Notes: generated from the letters alone by a model not told the origin. Positions 52,520 to 61,992 are shown, numbered from the stretch's first letter. The stretch: 64,000 nucleotides of DNA from an uncultured Muribaculaceae bacterium (GCA_947629175.1 CANRCT010000006.1:1-64000); one strand, 5' to 3'. Translations and numbers: made by a program.

Positions 52520-54331
52520 TCAGAGGTCAGTTTTGTTTTTGAAGTAGTCGGAACGGATGGCAGCGTCAGATACTCGCCGGGCGCTCCGAAGCAATTGCAG
52601 CTGACCGGGCGCGAGCGTGGTAGAGTCGCCCGACTCCTCGCCTGTCATCATCGACACGGCGTAGGCGCCCCGGTCAGGGTCGAGAAGGCTCTGTCCGAGT
52701 CCTCGCCAGCCATAATCGGCCAATCCGAGCATATCAAGAAGAGTCGGATATAGGTCGATCTGACCGGCTACCGATCCGATGCGGCCCGCGACGGGCGAAT
52801 TAAGCACGATGAAAGGCGTGTACTGCCCTGCCGACACAAGCGCAGAAGCCTTGGCAAACTCCCGCCGGTCGCCCGCAAGACCTTCGTGGTCGCCGGTGAT
52901 GACAATCAGAGTCTCCTCCGAATCGGGCCGCGAACGGAGCCAGTCGACAAGCGTATGGAGCTGCGAGTCGGTGTAATGCGCCATGGTGATATAGTCGGCA
53001 AGACGCTGCGGCAATCCCTCGCCGCTGACGTCGAACTCCGGATCGCGCAGGTTGTCGGGCAGCCTGAACGGATTGTGGCCTGAATATGTGATGAAAGTCA
53101 GCATGCGGGGAGCGCCGTCGGGCCATATATTTCCCTGATCAAGCAGCCCGACCGACTGACGTAGAAAAGAGCCGTCGCTCAGCTTCGCCGGATTTCCTAT
53201 CAGTTCGTCCATGCGCCATGCCCGGCGGTCGATCAGCGAGTCGTAGCCGAACGCCCGGCTTATGGCCTGCTGGTTCCATGTGATAGGCTTGTCACAGGTG
53301 AAGATATAGCTTTTCGAGCCATACGCACGCCGCAGAGCCTTGTTAAGCGACGGGTATGTGGCGGACGGATACTTCATGCTGTAGACAGATCCGACGGTAG
53401 GGAGCAGACCGCTGTGGATCAGCAGCTGGCAGTCGATCGAACGCCCCGAAGCAACCTGCGTCAGCACATTGGGAGCATAGAAAACGGTCGAGTCGCGCAG
53501 CAGACTGTTGAGATAGGGCGTGATCTCCTTGCCGCCGATCTCAGCCTCAAGCGGCCAGCTCTCAAGGCTCTCGCATATGATTAGCAAGAGATTACGCCTT
53601 GGCACAGCTCCTTCAGGCAGTCCCGTAACAGCAGTGACGGAGTCATGCGCGGCTATCCAGCTGTCGATTTCCGGTCGCGGATCTGCGCCGTCGCGCTGTC
53701 GGGCATCAAGCAAGCAATAAGCCACGTGGCCGGCAACGGTATAGGTCGGGACGCCGCACGTACTGTAATAGCATGACTGTGCGAGCTTATCGTAGGCAGC
53801 ATAGAATCCTCCCCGCGCCGCAATCCATATCGCGCTGACGCAGCATACAAGCAACGTCAGCGACGACATCCTTACAGAAGCCCTGCGTCCTGGACGGATC
53901 GAGGGCATCCGACGCATCACTATGGCGGTATCGACGACAATGAGCAGCCCGATCCAGTCGAGCCAGCGGATTGAATCGGCCACGCTTGCCGTGAAATCCG
54001 AGAGGTTGCCTGCGAGCAGATAACTTTCGGGAGGGATAGCCGTGAGATACGTGCGGCAATACATCAGATTGGCCTCGCATAATCCGAATGCGACAGCCAG
54101 AACGGCCACATGAACCCACACGCGGCGTGTAGCGACATAAGGGAGCGTTAGAATCAGAGTGACGGCGACAGTGTTGATCCACAGCAGCGGATCACTCATG
54201 GCACGGAAGGTGGTGGCCATGCACCAGTCGATGTCAAACCAGAGCAGGAGCGCCAGCGATGAGGCCAAGGCCTCCAGAATGCGGGGCGTCCACAGATCTT
54301 TGCCTGCGAGAAAATAAATGAGTTTTTTCAT
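52520..54331 (-). CDS. Membrane LTA synthase/sulfatase-family phosphotransferase
   Basis: A 603-aa membrane protein. The ATG at 54331 overlaps the CreD stop by ATGA; the longer frame upstream is a shadow. Five membrane segments occupy about 15-170 and the sulfatase-like alkaline phosphatase-superfamily domain follows. Its metal and catalytic motifs include LLLIICESLESW near 280, the ASGRSID nucleophile region (Ser or Thr expected) and VITGDHEGL near 515. Relatives add phosphoethanolamine or phosphoglycerol to surface glycans or lipid A. The substrate here is unknown. It lies between CreD and MerR in one operon. Confidence 0.85.
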   Translation of the reverse strand: MKKLIYFLAGKDLWTPRILEALASSLALLLWFDIDWCMATTFRAMSDPLLWINTVAVTLILTLPYVATRRVWVHVAVLAVAFGLCEANLMYCRTYLTAIPPESYLLAGNLSDFTASVADSIRWLDWIGLLIVVDTAIVMRRMPSIRPGRRASVRMSSLTLLVCCVSAIWIAARGGFYAAYDKLAQSCYYSTCGVPTYTVAGHVAYCLLDARQRDGADPRPEIDSWIAAHDSVTAVTGLPEGAVPRRNLLLIICESLESWPLEAEIGGKEITPYLNSLLRDSTVFYAPNVLTQVASGRSIDCQLLIHSGLLPTVGSVYSMKYPSATYPSLNKALRRAYGSKSYIFTCDKPITWNQQAISRAFGYDSLIDRRAWRMDELIGNPAKLSDGSFLRQSVGLLDQGNIWPDGAPRMLTFITYSGHNPFRLPDNLRDPEFDVSGEGLPQRLADYITMAHYTDSQLHTLVDWLRSRPDSEETLIVITGDHEGLAGDRREFAKASALVSAGQYTPFIVLNSPVAGRIGSVAGQIDLYPTLLDMLGLADYGWRGLGQSLLDPDRGAYAVSMMTGEESGDSTTLAPGQLQLLRSARRVSDAAIRSDYFKNKTDL

Positions 54332-55653
54332 CGTCTGAGTTTCAGTGATGCCCACATAGCCGCCGCCAGCGAGGCGAAGAGTATCAGGCTGCCGAGAACA
54401 AGCGCATAGCGGCCGAGACATAGCATCACGTAGCAGCATGAGTATATCAGCACCAGTATCGACGAGATCGTCAGTCCGCCCCGTATCGACGCCAGCATGC
54501 GCCACATGTAGATGCCGATCAGCAATACCGTCATGGAAGCAGCCACAAAATAGGCTGCGCCAAACGACGCGAATTCCACGAAAGAGAGAAGCAGCAGATA
54601 GAACATCACCAGCGCGGCGCCGATCAGGAAATAATTGAGGAGAGGTATCTGACGGCGAGTGATGACCTCCGTAAACAGAAGGCTGATGAATGTCAGCACT
54701 ATGATGATGAACGCATATTTCAGGCTGCGGCTTACCTTGCGGTAACGGTCGACACCCACAAGAAACTGCGCGCCGACGGAGGGAATCTCATTACCGTAAA
54801 TTTCCACGACCTCTACGTAATCATCGTCAGTCCAGGCCGTATCAGGGAGCGCTTCGGCCTCAGCTGTCTCATCCGCTTCTTCCTCAGGAATCAGCGTCAG
54901 CCTGTTGACAGTTGCAGCGTTAACTCCTTCGCTCTCCCACTGTGCGGAAAACGCGCGGTCGGTCACCGCGCGGTCATCAGGCAGCGAAGCGCCGACAAAG
55001 GAGGGGTTGCTTGCCTCGCCCTCCATGGTCACAAAAGTATTTTCGCCGATCTGCGCCACTTCAAGGCGTCCTGATCCATGGATCCTGAACGACGTGGAGA
55101 AGCGCGCCTCTGCCGCAAGTCCCTCCGTGGAGATCGTAGCCGAAAGCATGTCGCCGCGACGCCTCCACTCGACCTTACGGCCTTCGATCTCGAAGGGTTC
55201 TATATCATAAATCTTTCTTGCAGGAACTTCGATCTCCACCCTTGCCTCCTGGCCGAACGATGAAAGCATGTCGCCGTCGAAACTGCCCGACATGGCTACT
55301 TCGGCATCATATACCTCCGCCTCGTAAATTCCGCGGTGGAGCGTCCTGGAGTTGACCTTGACCGCGCATCTCATTGTCGTTGCGACGACCGAGGCCGTAT
55401 CTCCCGAAACGGGATAAACAATAGGCCCCTTAATGTTCACCTCACCGCCCCATTCACTTGCGATACGGTCGGCTACGGCGTTGACCGACGACTGCCGATC
55501 ATAAGTCAGTCCCCACACGATCAGCGTGGCGATAAAAAGCACCACGCACTGCACGACGATCATAGCGATCTTCGCGCCCAGTCCCGGCCCCTTGCGGGCA
55601 GGAGGGAACGCCTGGGGAGGCAACGGAGGGGGTGTGGCCGGCATCCGGTTCAT
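54328..55653 (-). CDS. creD: CreD-family inner membrane protein
   Basis: A 441-aa protein of the CreD (Cet) family. A Pro-rich cytoplasmic start (about 1-25) and one membrane helix (about 28-50) are followed by a long periplasmic beta-rich domain (about 55-305). The C-terminal bundle has five or six helices (about 315-438). Family motifs are NPSFVGASLP and VGAQFLVGVDRYRKVSRSLK. CreD is linked to envelope stress and beta-lactam or colicin tolerance in enterobacteria; its job in Bacteroidetes is unclear. It is preceded by a shorter paralogue (ATGA overlap) and followed by the sulfatase-like gene. Confidence 0.85.
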   Translation of the reverse strand: MNRMPATPPPLPPQAFPPARKGPGLGAKIAMIVVQCVVLFIATLIVWGLTYDRQSSVNAVADRIASEWGGEVNIKGPIVYPVSGDTASVVATTMRCAVKVNSRTLHRGIYEAEVYDAEVAMSGSFDGDMLSSFGQEARVEIEVPARKIYDIEPFEIEGRKVEWRRRGDMLSATISTEGLAAEARFSTSFRIHGSGRLEVAQIGENTFVTMEGEASNPSFVGASLPDDRAVTDRAFSAQWESEGVNAATVNRLTLIPEEEADETAEAEALPDTAWTDDDYVEVVEIYGNEIPSVGAQFLVGVDRYRKVSRSLKYAFIIIVLTFISLLFTEVITRRQIPLLNYFLIGAALVMFYLLLLSFVEFASFGAAYFVAASMTVLLIGIYMWRMLASIRGGLTISSILVLIYSCCYVMLCLGRYALVLGSLILFASLAAAMWASLKLRR

Positions 55654-56294
55654 TTTATTATCAGCTCGCCTTCGGCCGTCTGACGCATGCGGAGAGTGAA
55701 ATACATGGCCAGAGCTATGATGACAAACAGCAGGAGGCTGCCGATGAGGAGCGCGAGCGATCCGATGTAGATCAGCACGAGAATGACCGCATATTCAGCA
55801 GCGAGGATGGCGGCGGTAAGGGTCACAGCCTTGGCGTTGGCCGTGATGCCTCTGACAAAGAGCGTGATCAGACCTGCCGTCATGAGAGTCACGATACAAT
55901 AGGCGCACCAGAACGGCATGAACTCCGCCATCGCCAGCAGCAGCAGATAAAAAAGCCCGAGCGCACATCCGATCAGAGCATACTGAAGATAATTGATATG
56001 CTTGCGGAACGCCACCTCAATGAGAGTGAGCGAGATAAGAGTGATCGATATCAGTGCGAAACAATATCCGGCCGAATCCGAGAGCATGACGTTGCTCGTC
56101 TCCGATAACAGCCCCATACTCTGACGCTCCGCGCCGTAGCTGCTTATACCGTTGGCTATCAGAGCCATTATGCCGGCAAAAACGGCAATGACGAGAGTCT
56201 GTATGCCAAGCCATGCCGTAGTATGGCGGGGAGGACGTGCGGCAGGAGGCACCGGAGGCACCGACTGACCGTCGAAAGTATGCATTGGTTCCAT
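55650..56294 (-). CDS. Truncated CreD paralogue, membrane bundle only
   Basis: A 214-aa protein resembling only the C-terminal membrane bundle of CreD. After a Pro-rich cytoplasmic start (FDGQSVPPVPPAARPPRH) there is a first helix and a short stretch of about 20 residues, with no periplasmic domain. The CreD-like helices then follow (EVAFRKHINYLQYALIGC, LGLFYLLLLAMAEFMPFWCA, LFVIIALAMYFTLRM). ATG 56294 is used; the frame could extend two codons to a TTG. It lies just upstream of the full CreD gene with ATGA overlap, so it is an operonic duplicate that lost or never had the periplasmic domain. Confidence 0.75.
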   Translation of the reverse strand: MEPMHTFDGQSVPPVPPAARPPRHTTAWLGIQTLVIAVFAGIMALIANGISSYGAERQSMGLLSETSNVMLSDSAGYCFALISITLISLTLIEVAFRKHINYLQYALIGCALGLFYLLLLAMAEFMPFWCAYCIVTLMTAGLITLFVRGITANAKAVTLTAAILAAEYAVILVLIYIGSLALLIGSLLLFVIIALAMYFTLRMRQTAEGELIIK

Positions 56295-56323
56295 TAGCAA
56301 AAAATATGATGTCCGTTATCCGG

Positions 56324-56355
56324 CAAATTTAGTCATTTGCCTCTTCAGGTGCAAC
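56324..56355 (-). promoter_or_regulatory. Promoter of the CreD-sulfatase-MerR operon
   Basis: Minus-strand GTTG (56355-56352), a 20-base spacer and TAAATTTG (56331-56324) fit the consensus with one -33 mismatch. Confidence 0.65.
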
Positions 56356-56417
56356 TATGGCCTGGGGACAACAATGTCGCGCCGCTACGTTTTTGCGTTT
56401 TTTAACTCTATCGGATT

Positions 56418-57425
56418 TCAGCGACGAGTCCTTCGCAGAATGACATAGAGTATCACCGGCACGCCGACGACAGGAGTGACAGCGTTGAGAGGAAGCACCA
56501 TGTGGGCCGGAAGAACGCACACAAGATTACAGAGCAGAGCCACGGCTGATCCGACCAACAGCGTTGCAGGCAAGAGAATGCGGTGATCCGACGTGCGGAA
56601 TATCATCCGTGCCACGTGAGGCATGGCCAGACCGATAAAGGCTATGGGTCCGCAGAAAGCCGTCACCGACGACGACAGCAGCCCCGTGGCAAGCAGGAGC
56701 GTATTGCGCACTCTCCAGAGATTGATGCCGAGACTTGCCGCATAGTCGGCGCCGAGCTGAATCACATTAAGCGACTTGACGAGAAGCAGCGAGAGCACTA
56801 TGCCGGTTCCGGCTATGGCAGCGAATACAGGCAGCTTCGCCGCCGTCACACCATTGAAATTGCCCATGCCCCACATGACATAGCTCTGTATGCCGTCGGC
56901 TGTGGAGGTATAGTTCAGGAGCATTATAAGCGACGATGCAAGATAACCTATCATCACTCCGACGATCAGTAGCATCAGATCGCTGCGTATGATGGCCGAC
57001 AGAGCGAGAAGAACCCCTATGACGGCCAGACTGCCCGCAAATGCTCCGGCCATGACCGCCGCATAGCCGCTCCAGCTCATTGCACCCGCGCTGACGCTTC
57101 CGCCGAACAGCAGTATCACCACCGCCACTCCGAGACTTGCACCCGAATTGATGCCGAGCACCGAAGGGCCCGCCAGCGGGTTGCGGAAAGCAGTCTGAAG
57201 CAGCAGTCCCGACGAAGCGAGGGCCGCACCGGCGATTATGGCGGTCAGCATCTGCGGAATCCGGCTTTCGAGAATAATATACCGCACGGCATCCGACTCC
57301 GGGCGGCTGCCGGTCAATACATCAGTCACCACACCCGCCGGTATGTCGACCGAACCGAGATAAATATTCATGACCGACAAAACCGCCGTGGCAATCAGCA
57401 ATATGATGAATCGCGCAGTAGTCAT
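56418..57425 (-). CDS. btuC: FecCD/BtuC-family ABC permease, probably for cobalamin
   Basis: A 335-aa inner-membrane permease of the type II importer class with about ten helices. Family motifs are GAALASSGLLLQTAFRNPLAGPSVLGINSG-like (near 60-90, given here in part) and GPIAFIGLAMPHVARM near 265. FecCD members carry siderophores, haem or vitamin B12. The cobalamin riboswitch and BtuG neighbour point to B12. It overlaps the substrate-binding gene by one base (TGATG). No ATPase gene follows; the next gene downstream is CreD-type with its own promoter. Confidence 0.85.
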   Translation of the reverse strand: MTTARFIILLIATAVLSVMNIYLGSVDIPAGVVTDVLTGSRPESDAVRYIILESRIPQMLTAIIAGAALASSGLLLQTAFRNPLAGPSVLGINSGASLGVAVVILLFGGSVSAGAMSWSGYAAVMAGAFAGSLAVIGVLLALSAIIRSDLMLLIVGVMIGYLASSLIMLLNYTSTADGIQSYVMWGMGNFNGVTAAKLPVFAAIAGTGIVLSLLLVKSLNVIQLGADYAASLGINLWRVRNTLLLATGLLSSSVTAFCGPIAFIGLAMPHVARMIFRTSDHRILLPATLLVGSAVALLCNLVCVLPAHMVLPLNAVTPVVGVPVILYVILRRTRR

Positions 57426-58579
57426 CAGGGCTTCAAAGGAGTAAAATAAGTATGCCCGTCATAAGGCTCGGCCTTTCCGGGATGGATTATCGATATCAGC
57501 TCGGCCAGCAGCCACTGGGGATGAAACGGCACCTCCTCGTAGAAATAGCATGAAGAAGTATTGCAGCCGTAGACGGCCCCTTTGCCAAATGCCTCGAATT
57601 TCGGATAGACCGGACTGTCGGCTTCAAGCTGTCTGAGCGTCATGTCGGCCGACTGGCTGTAGCGAATCAGCCACACGTCAGCATCCTGCGCCTTCATCAG
57701 CACCTCCTCGCCCGAAAGCGGATAGGAACCCGCGGTAGGACGTGAAGCAAACGGATTGGATCCGCCCGCATGGACAATGAACTGTCCCATCGTCGAATGG
57801 CCTCCGGGGACGTACCACTGCGCGCCATACAGCCTGTCGACCAGTATCCCCGGACGATCACTGACATCAGCGACAAGCCCCATAAGCCTCTCATACGCTT
57901 CTCTGGAACTGCTGAACATAGAGTCGGCCTCCTCTCTGCGGCCGAAAAGCAGTCCGTAGAATTTCATCCATTCGGCCCTCCCGAGCGGCGATGTCTCCAT
58001 ATAGTCTGCGCACTCTATGACGGGAATGCCAAGCGACACGACCTTGCCGTAGCCGCCGGAATTCTCGAATGGCGAAAGCATGATGGCGTCAGGCGACAGA
58101 AGCATTATCCGCTCAAGATCGGGAGCGGTGCCTACGCCGCAGTCAGTCACCGATCCGTCGGCAATGCGCGAAGCCACTGACGGAGTATGGATATACTTCG
58201 AGTCGCATACGCCCCCTATCGACTGCGCCGCTCCAAGCTCGCTGACGAGCGAGACATGTACCGCCGAGTAGACCAAAGCGTTCTTCAGCGGAGTTCTGAC
58301 AATCGTGCCCTCCGGAAGCGATGCCGGAGCCTCGATCGAGTCAGGCACGAGCACATAGGTGTGGAGCGTCCGGAGCGTATCCCACGGATTGCGGATTCTC
58401 ACCACCGCGAAGGAGTCGGTTTCCTCTATGGCAATATTCCGGGCGAACTCAAACTGCAGCGGTTCCCCTTTCTGATGGCTGACGGCGCCCGAGCCACCCC
58501 CGCACGAAACGAGCGAGAGGGCTGCGGCCGCCGTCAGGACTGCAGAAAAAAAAGTATGTCGTGACAGATAGGTGACCAT
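57425..58579 (-). CDS. btuF: ABC substrate-binding lipoprotein, BtuF-like
   Basis: A 384-aa exported lipoprotein with lipobox LSLVSC near residue 24 (GGGSG linker after it). The mature part is a type III (helical backbone) periplasmic binding protein, with LVSELGAAQSIGGVCD near 110 and PDLERIMLLSPDAIMLSPFEN around 150. Such proteins deliver B12, haem or siderophores to FecCD permeases. An ATG at 58579 is used; a GTG two codons upstream (58585) would overlap the preceding stop by GTGA and is a fair alternative. The signal peptide coding region has an in-frame T8 run. Confidence 0.82.
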   Translation of the reverse strand: MVTYLSRHTFFSAVLTAAAALSLVSCGGGSGAVSHQKGEPLQFEFARNIAIEETDSFAVVRIRNPWDTLRTLHTYVLVPDSIEAPASLPEGTIVRTPLKNALVYSAVHVSLVSELGAAQSIGGVCDSKYIHTPSVASRIADGSVTDCGVGTAPDLERIMLLSPDAIMLSPFENSGGYGKVVSLGIPVIECADYMETSPLGRAEWMKFYGLLFGRREEADSMFSSSREAYERLMGLVADVSDRPGILVDRLYGAQWYVPGGHSTMGQFIVHAGGSNPFASRPTAGSYPLSGEEVLMKAQDADVWLIRYSQSADMTLRQLEADSPVYPKFEAFGKGAVYGCNTSSCYFYEEVPFHPQWLLAELISIIHPGKAEPYDGHTYFTPLKP

Positions 58580-58581
58580 AA

Positions 58582-59673
58582 TCACTTGGCCACTTCAGCT
58601 ATATTGAAATTGATGTAACAGGGGGCCACGCCGGTTGAGTAACGTTTCACGAGCGAGCCGTCGGCCTTATACTGATTGATATAGCCGGGGGTCTTATAGC
58701 TTGCATATCCGCCGACCATTTCATACGAAGAGATGAAGATCTCGCCGCTGACAGGTTCGACAGCGATACCGGCAGGCGAATCGACGCCGGAAACCGGCAG
58801 CGACGTGATGGACTGCGATGTGAGGTCGAGCACCTTGTAGTCGATCTGAGGCGCTCCATAGGGTGCATTGATGAAATAGAGCTGCTTTTCGTGTATGGCC
58901 ATGAGTGTGGCGGGAGCGATAGCCTTTACCTGGTCGCCGATTATCTGACGCACTGTTGCAGGGTTTTCCTCCGAGTAGTCACCCATGGTCAATACGAATA
59001 CTTCGCTGCCGTTGGAAGCCATCTTAGTGGGATTGACACCTACGTTGATCTTCTTCTCTTCAGTGAACGAGCCAAGAGCCACTTTCGATACAGTGCAGCC
59101 GTCGGCATAGCCGTTCTGATAATTCATGCCGTCGGAATTGGCAACATAGAGATAGTCGCCGGCCACGCACATTTCCTCGGGATTGGGGCCTACTTTAACC
59201 GCGCCGTCGACCGACAGCGAGATAGTGTCGATGCGCTGCACATATCCGTCATACATTGACGCGTAGACTTTGCCGCCATGGGCGAGCACGAAGCGGGGCT
59301 GGCTGCCGGTCGTCGACTCGAACGAGATAGTCTTGAGCGACTTGAGCGACACGCGGTCGACAACCTCGATAAGATTTGACTGATAGACGGCTATATACAT
59401 CTTCGAGCCGTAGACGACGGCATTCTGCGGCGTATCGCCGAGTACGCGGCCATTGGCCGTCTTGAAGGCATCCTGCGAAGCCTGACCGGTAACATAATCG
59501 ATAAAAGTCAGGCTGCCGGGAATATTGGAACGCAGATTGCCGCTGTTGACCACGAAAACGCCGTTGGACACAGTCACCATTTCTGGTTCGGGACGGGGCC
59601 CGTCATCGTCGCTGCAGGCTACAAACGAAAGCGGTAGAGCCGCCAGAATAAGTTTGAAAACGATTTTTTTCAT
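58582..59673 (-). CDS. btuG: YncE-like/DUF5074 beta-propeller lipoprotein, BtuG-like
   Basis: A 363-aa lipoprotein with lipobox SFVACSDDD near residue 20. The mature part repeats short beta-propeller units (for example NAVVYGSKMYIAVY, VLAHGGKVYASMYDGYVQRI, MCVAGDYLYVANSDG, MASNGSEVFVLTMGD). In Bacteroides, a surface beta-propeller of this type (BtuG) captures cobalamin with very high affinity and hands it to BtuB. Here it directly follows btuB in a riboswitch-controlled operon, which supports the same role. Specificity is inferred from context. Confidence 0.8.
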   Translation of the reverse strand: MKKIVFKLILAALPLSFVACSDDDGPRPEPEMVTVSNGVFVVNSGNLRSNIPGSLTFIDYVTGQASQDAFKTANGRVLGDTPQNAVVYGSKMYIAVYQSNLIEVVDRVSLKSLKTISFESTTGSQPRFVLAHGGKVYASMYDGYVQRIDTISLSVDGAVKVGPNPEEMCVAGDYLYVANSDGMNYQNGYADGCTVSKVALGSFTEEKKINVGVNPTKMASNGSEVFVLTMGDYSEENPATVRQIIGDQVKAIAPATLMAIHEKQLYFINAPYGAPQIDYKVLDLTSQSITSLPVSGVDSPAGIAVEPVSGEIFISSYEMVGGYASYKTPGYINQYKADGSLVKRYSTGVAPCYINFNIAEVAK

Positions 59674-59696
59674 TTTTCAGTTTGTTTTGTAATTGC

Positions 59697-61775
59697 TTAT
59701 AGTTGGAATTTCAGCGACAGACGCCATGACCGCCCGGGCATTGGGTAGCGTGCTATCACCTGATACTGTTTGTCGAAAATATTGTCGATATCGAATGTAG
59801 CTTCCCACAGATGTCCGCGGATACTGAGGCTGCGCCTCAATGAAATGCCGACCTCCACATATCCGGCGATACGGGTATCGGGTATATTGCTGTTGGTGGC
59901 AAACCGCGGCCCGACACCGATAGCCTTCACCACCAAGTCGACCCAAGGGTTAGTGTATGCCACAGATCCTCCACCGGAGTTGAGAGGTATATAGGCCACC
60001 TGCTTGCCGTATTCGGCCGAATTTTTGTCGGTAAGCGGCTTAGATCGCTGATAGCTGTAGTTGAGATTCCATTCGAGCTTGTGGCTGGCAGCGAGGCGCA
60101 CGTCGGCCGACAGTGTGACATCCACTCCCATTGCCCTCACCTTGTCGAGATTGACCATTGTCCATACAAACATGTTGTATGGGACGCCTACGATCATATC
60201 GTCGATCTCGTTGAGATATGCATCGGCAGTCAGAGCCACTCGCGGCAGCCAGCGGGCCGGGGAGAATCCGAGGGTGGTGCCAATATTGAACTGCTGTGTG
60301 GTTTCGGGCAACAGGTCGGTGCTTCCATAGTGAAAGAAATACGACTCATTGAATGTAGGCACCCGGAAGATGCTCTTGTAAGAGGCTCTGAGACGCCAGT
60401 CGTAAGCAGCGATAGGCTGAAAAGAGATGCTTGCCGACGGCGAAAGACGGTTGTTGTCGCGCGCTTCGGAGCCTTTTTGCACCCGATTCAGATAGATCGA
60501 TCCGAGCAGCGAGGCGGTGGCAGTCAGGCGTCCTGTACGATACCGGCCGGTCAGAGCCTGCAGGATCGTATAGCGGCTTGGGCCGACCTCCTGCGGCAGA
60601 TTGCTTGAAAGATTGCCGTAAGCGAAATCAGCCGCATAGCTGAAAGCCAGGTTCGGAGCCGGGAGCCACAGAGCCACGCCCGAAGCGTAGACCTCGCGCT
60701 GGAAGTAATCCTGATCGAGACGGCCACCGGGATATCTGCCGTTGACATCATCGTAGAGCGACGCCTCCCAGTTGAATTTACCGGTAATTCGGAGCGAAAC
60801 CTTGTCGGAAAGGGTCGCTCTCCACAAAGTCTGGGCGAAAGCGTTGCGCTCGCGCAGACGTTCGTTGCACTGCGGATTGTAATATATCACCGGACCCGGC
60901 AACTGACGGCCGTTGTCGTAATAATATATCTTCGACGTCAGCGACGAAGCGCTGCCGGTGGGTAGGGTCAGATTGATTTCGCCGTGGCCTGAATTCATCA
61001 GCGAGTTTTTGCGGCGTTCACGCGACGAATAGATTCCGTTTCTAAGCGTGAAAGGATAATCATTGAGGGCGTGAGTGAATTCCCCTATAAAATTGACCGA
61101 CAGTCCGCTACTGCGACTTGTACCGACTTTCATGAAAGGATTAAGCATGCTGAACGACCCTGCACGCATCTGGGCAGTAAGCCATAGGGAATCGACGTCG
61201 GCGACTGTAGGGGCCGACGATATGACAAGCGATGAAGCCGAGGCGATAGATCGCGCCGGGCGGAATATATCGTCGTTATCGCCTATTATGAGCGACAGAC
61301 TGCCTACGTTGTCGAGCGAATAACGCGAAAGATCCACCTCGCCGCTGCGGTTGTTTGACAAGGTCACACCATCGTAGACCACTCCGGTATGAGCGGCCCC
61401 GAAACTTCTGACGGCTACTGTCTTCATACCTCCGGCGCCGCCGTAATCCTTCAGGTTGATGCCCGGCAGACGTTTGAGAGCCGATGAGATGTCGGTGGCG
61501 CCGATAGCCTTAAGGGATGATGCTCCGAGTTCAAATTTCGGCGCTGTCGAGCGGTCGGCCTTACGGGATGAGGCTTCGACCGTGACCTCGGGAAGCATAC
61601 GGCCGGAGACTACAGTGTCGGTCTTCGTCCTCAATGAATCAGGCACGGCAGCCGATGCACCGGCATGACCGTGAAGACACACGCAGAATGCCGCCAGAGC
61701 CATCACCCTGACCAGCAGACATGATATTGTAGCTGATACTGAAGATTTATGAATTCTCATCCTCGAAAGAATCAT
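59697..61775 (-). CDS. btuB: TonB-dependent outer-membrane cobalamin receptor
   Basis: A 692-aa exported receptor. A signal peptide covers about 1-43. The plug domain (about 60-190) starts LPEVTVEASSRKAD and has SSALKRLPGINLKDYGG and AHTGVVYDGVTLSN. A 22-strand barrel follows and ends with the C-terminal aromatic-rich strand SWRLSLKFQL. The length and the cobalamin riboswitch directly upstream identify it as BtuB rather than a siderophore receptor. No carboxypeptidase-like extension of the SusC type is present. It is the first gene of the btuB-btuG-btuF-btuC operon. Confidence 0.88.
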   Translation of the reverse strand: MILSRMRIHKSSVSATISCLLVRVMALAAFCVCLHGHAGASAAVPDSLRTKTDTVVSGRMLPEVTVEASSRKADRSTAPKFELGASSLKAIGATDISSALKRLPGINLKDYGGAGGMKTVAVRSFGAAHTGVVYDGVTLSNNRSGEVDLSRYSLDNVGSLSLIIGDNDDIFRPARSIASASSLVISSAPTVADVDSLWLTAQMRAGSFSMLNPFMKVGTSRSSGLSVNFIGEFTHALNDYPFTLRNGIYSSRERRKNSLMNSGHGEINLTLPTGSASSLTSKIYYYDNGRQLPGPVIYYNPQCNERLRERNAFAQTLWRATLSDKVSLRITGKFNWEASLYDDVNGRYPGGRLDQDYFQREVYASGVALWLPAPNLAFSYAADFAYGNLSSNLPQEVGPSRYTILQALTGRYRTGRLTATASLLGSIYLNRVQKGSEARDNNRLSPSASISFQPIAAYDWRLRASYKSIFRVPTFNESYFFHYGSTDLLPETTQQFNIGTTLGFSPARWLPRVALTADAYLNEIDDMIVGVPYNMFVWTMVNLDKVRAMGVDVTLSADVRLAASHKLEWNLNYSYQRSKPLTDKNSAEYGKQVAYIPLNSGGGSVAYTNPWVDLVVKAIGVGPRFATNSNIPDTRIAGYVEVGISLRRSLSIRGHLWEATFDIDNIFDKQYQVIARYPMPGRSWRLSLKFQL

Positions 61776-61796
61776 ATTATATGTTGAAAAGAAATC

Positions 61797-61967
61797 GACG
61801 GCAGGTCTTCGGACTTATTTCAGCTTTATCCGGATGCCTTCCCGAAGCGCTATGGCGCGCTCAGTGGCGTTAGTATCCGGTGCCTTAATGAAAATTACCG
61901 CAGCGGGACTGTCCGGGATTCTCACCCGTGTTCCCTTTTAATCACCAAGCCCGTCGGTGGGGACAGA
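61797..61967 (-). promoter_or_regulatory. Cobalamin riboswitch
   Basis: On the minus strand the standard elements appear in order: GGTGATTAAAAGGGAACACG, GGTGAGAATCCCGG, CTGCGGTAA, CGCCACTG, GGGAAGG and the B12 box AAGTCCGAAGACCTGCC. The box ends about 21 bases before the btuB ATG, so control is probably at translation initiation or by a nearby fold. B12 would repress the btuB operon. Confidence 0.95.
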
Positions 61968-61992
61968 TCATGGCGAACCGCTTTTTCTGCCG

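Noticed and set aside
54332-54505. Longer start for the LTA synthase/sulfatase-like gene
   Set aside because: The added residues are a shadow of CreD; ATG 54331 gives a normal membrane start and ATGA overlap.
58546-58553. A8/T8 run in the signal peptide region of the btuF-like gene as a phase-variable switch
   Set aside because: The frame is intact and similar runs occur in lspA (5083-5090) and rho (30824-30831), so the run alone is not evidence of switching.
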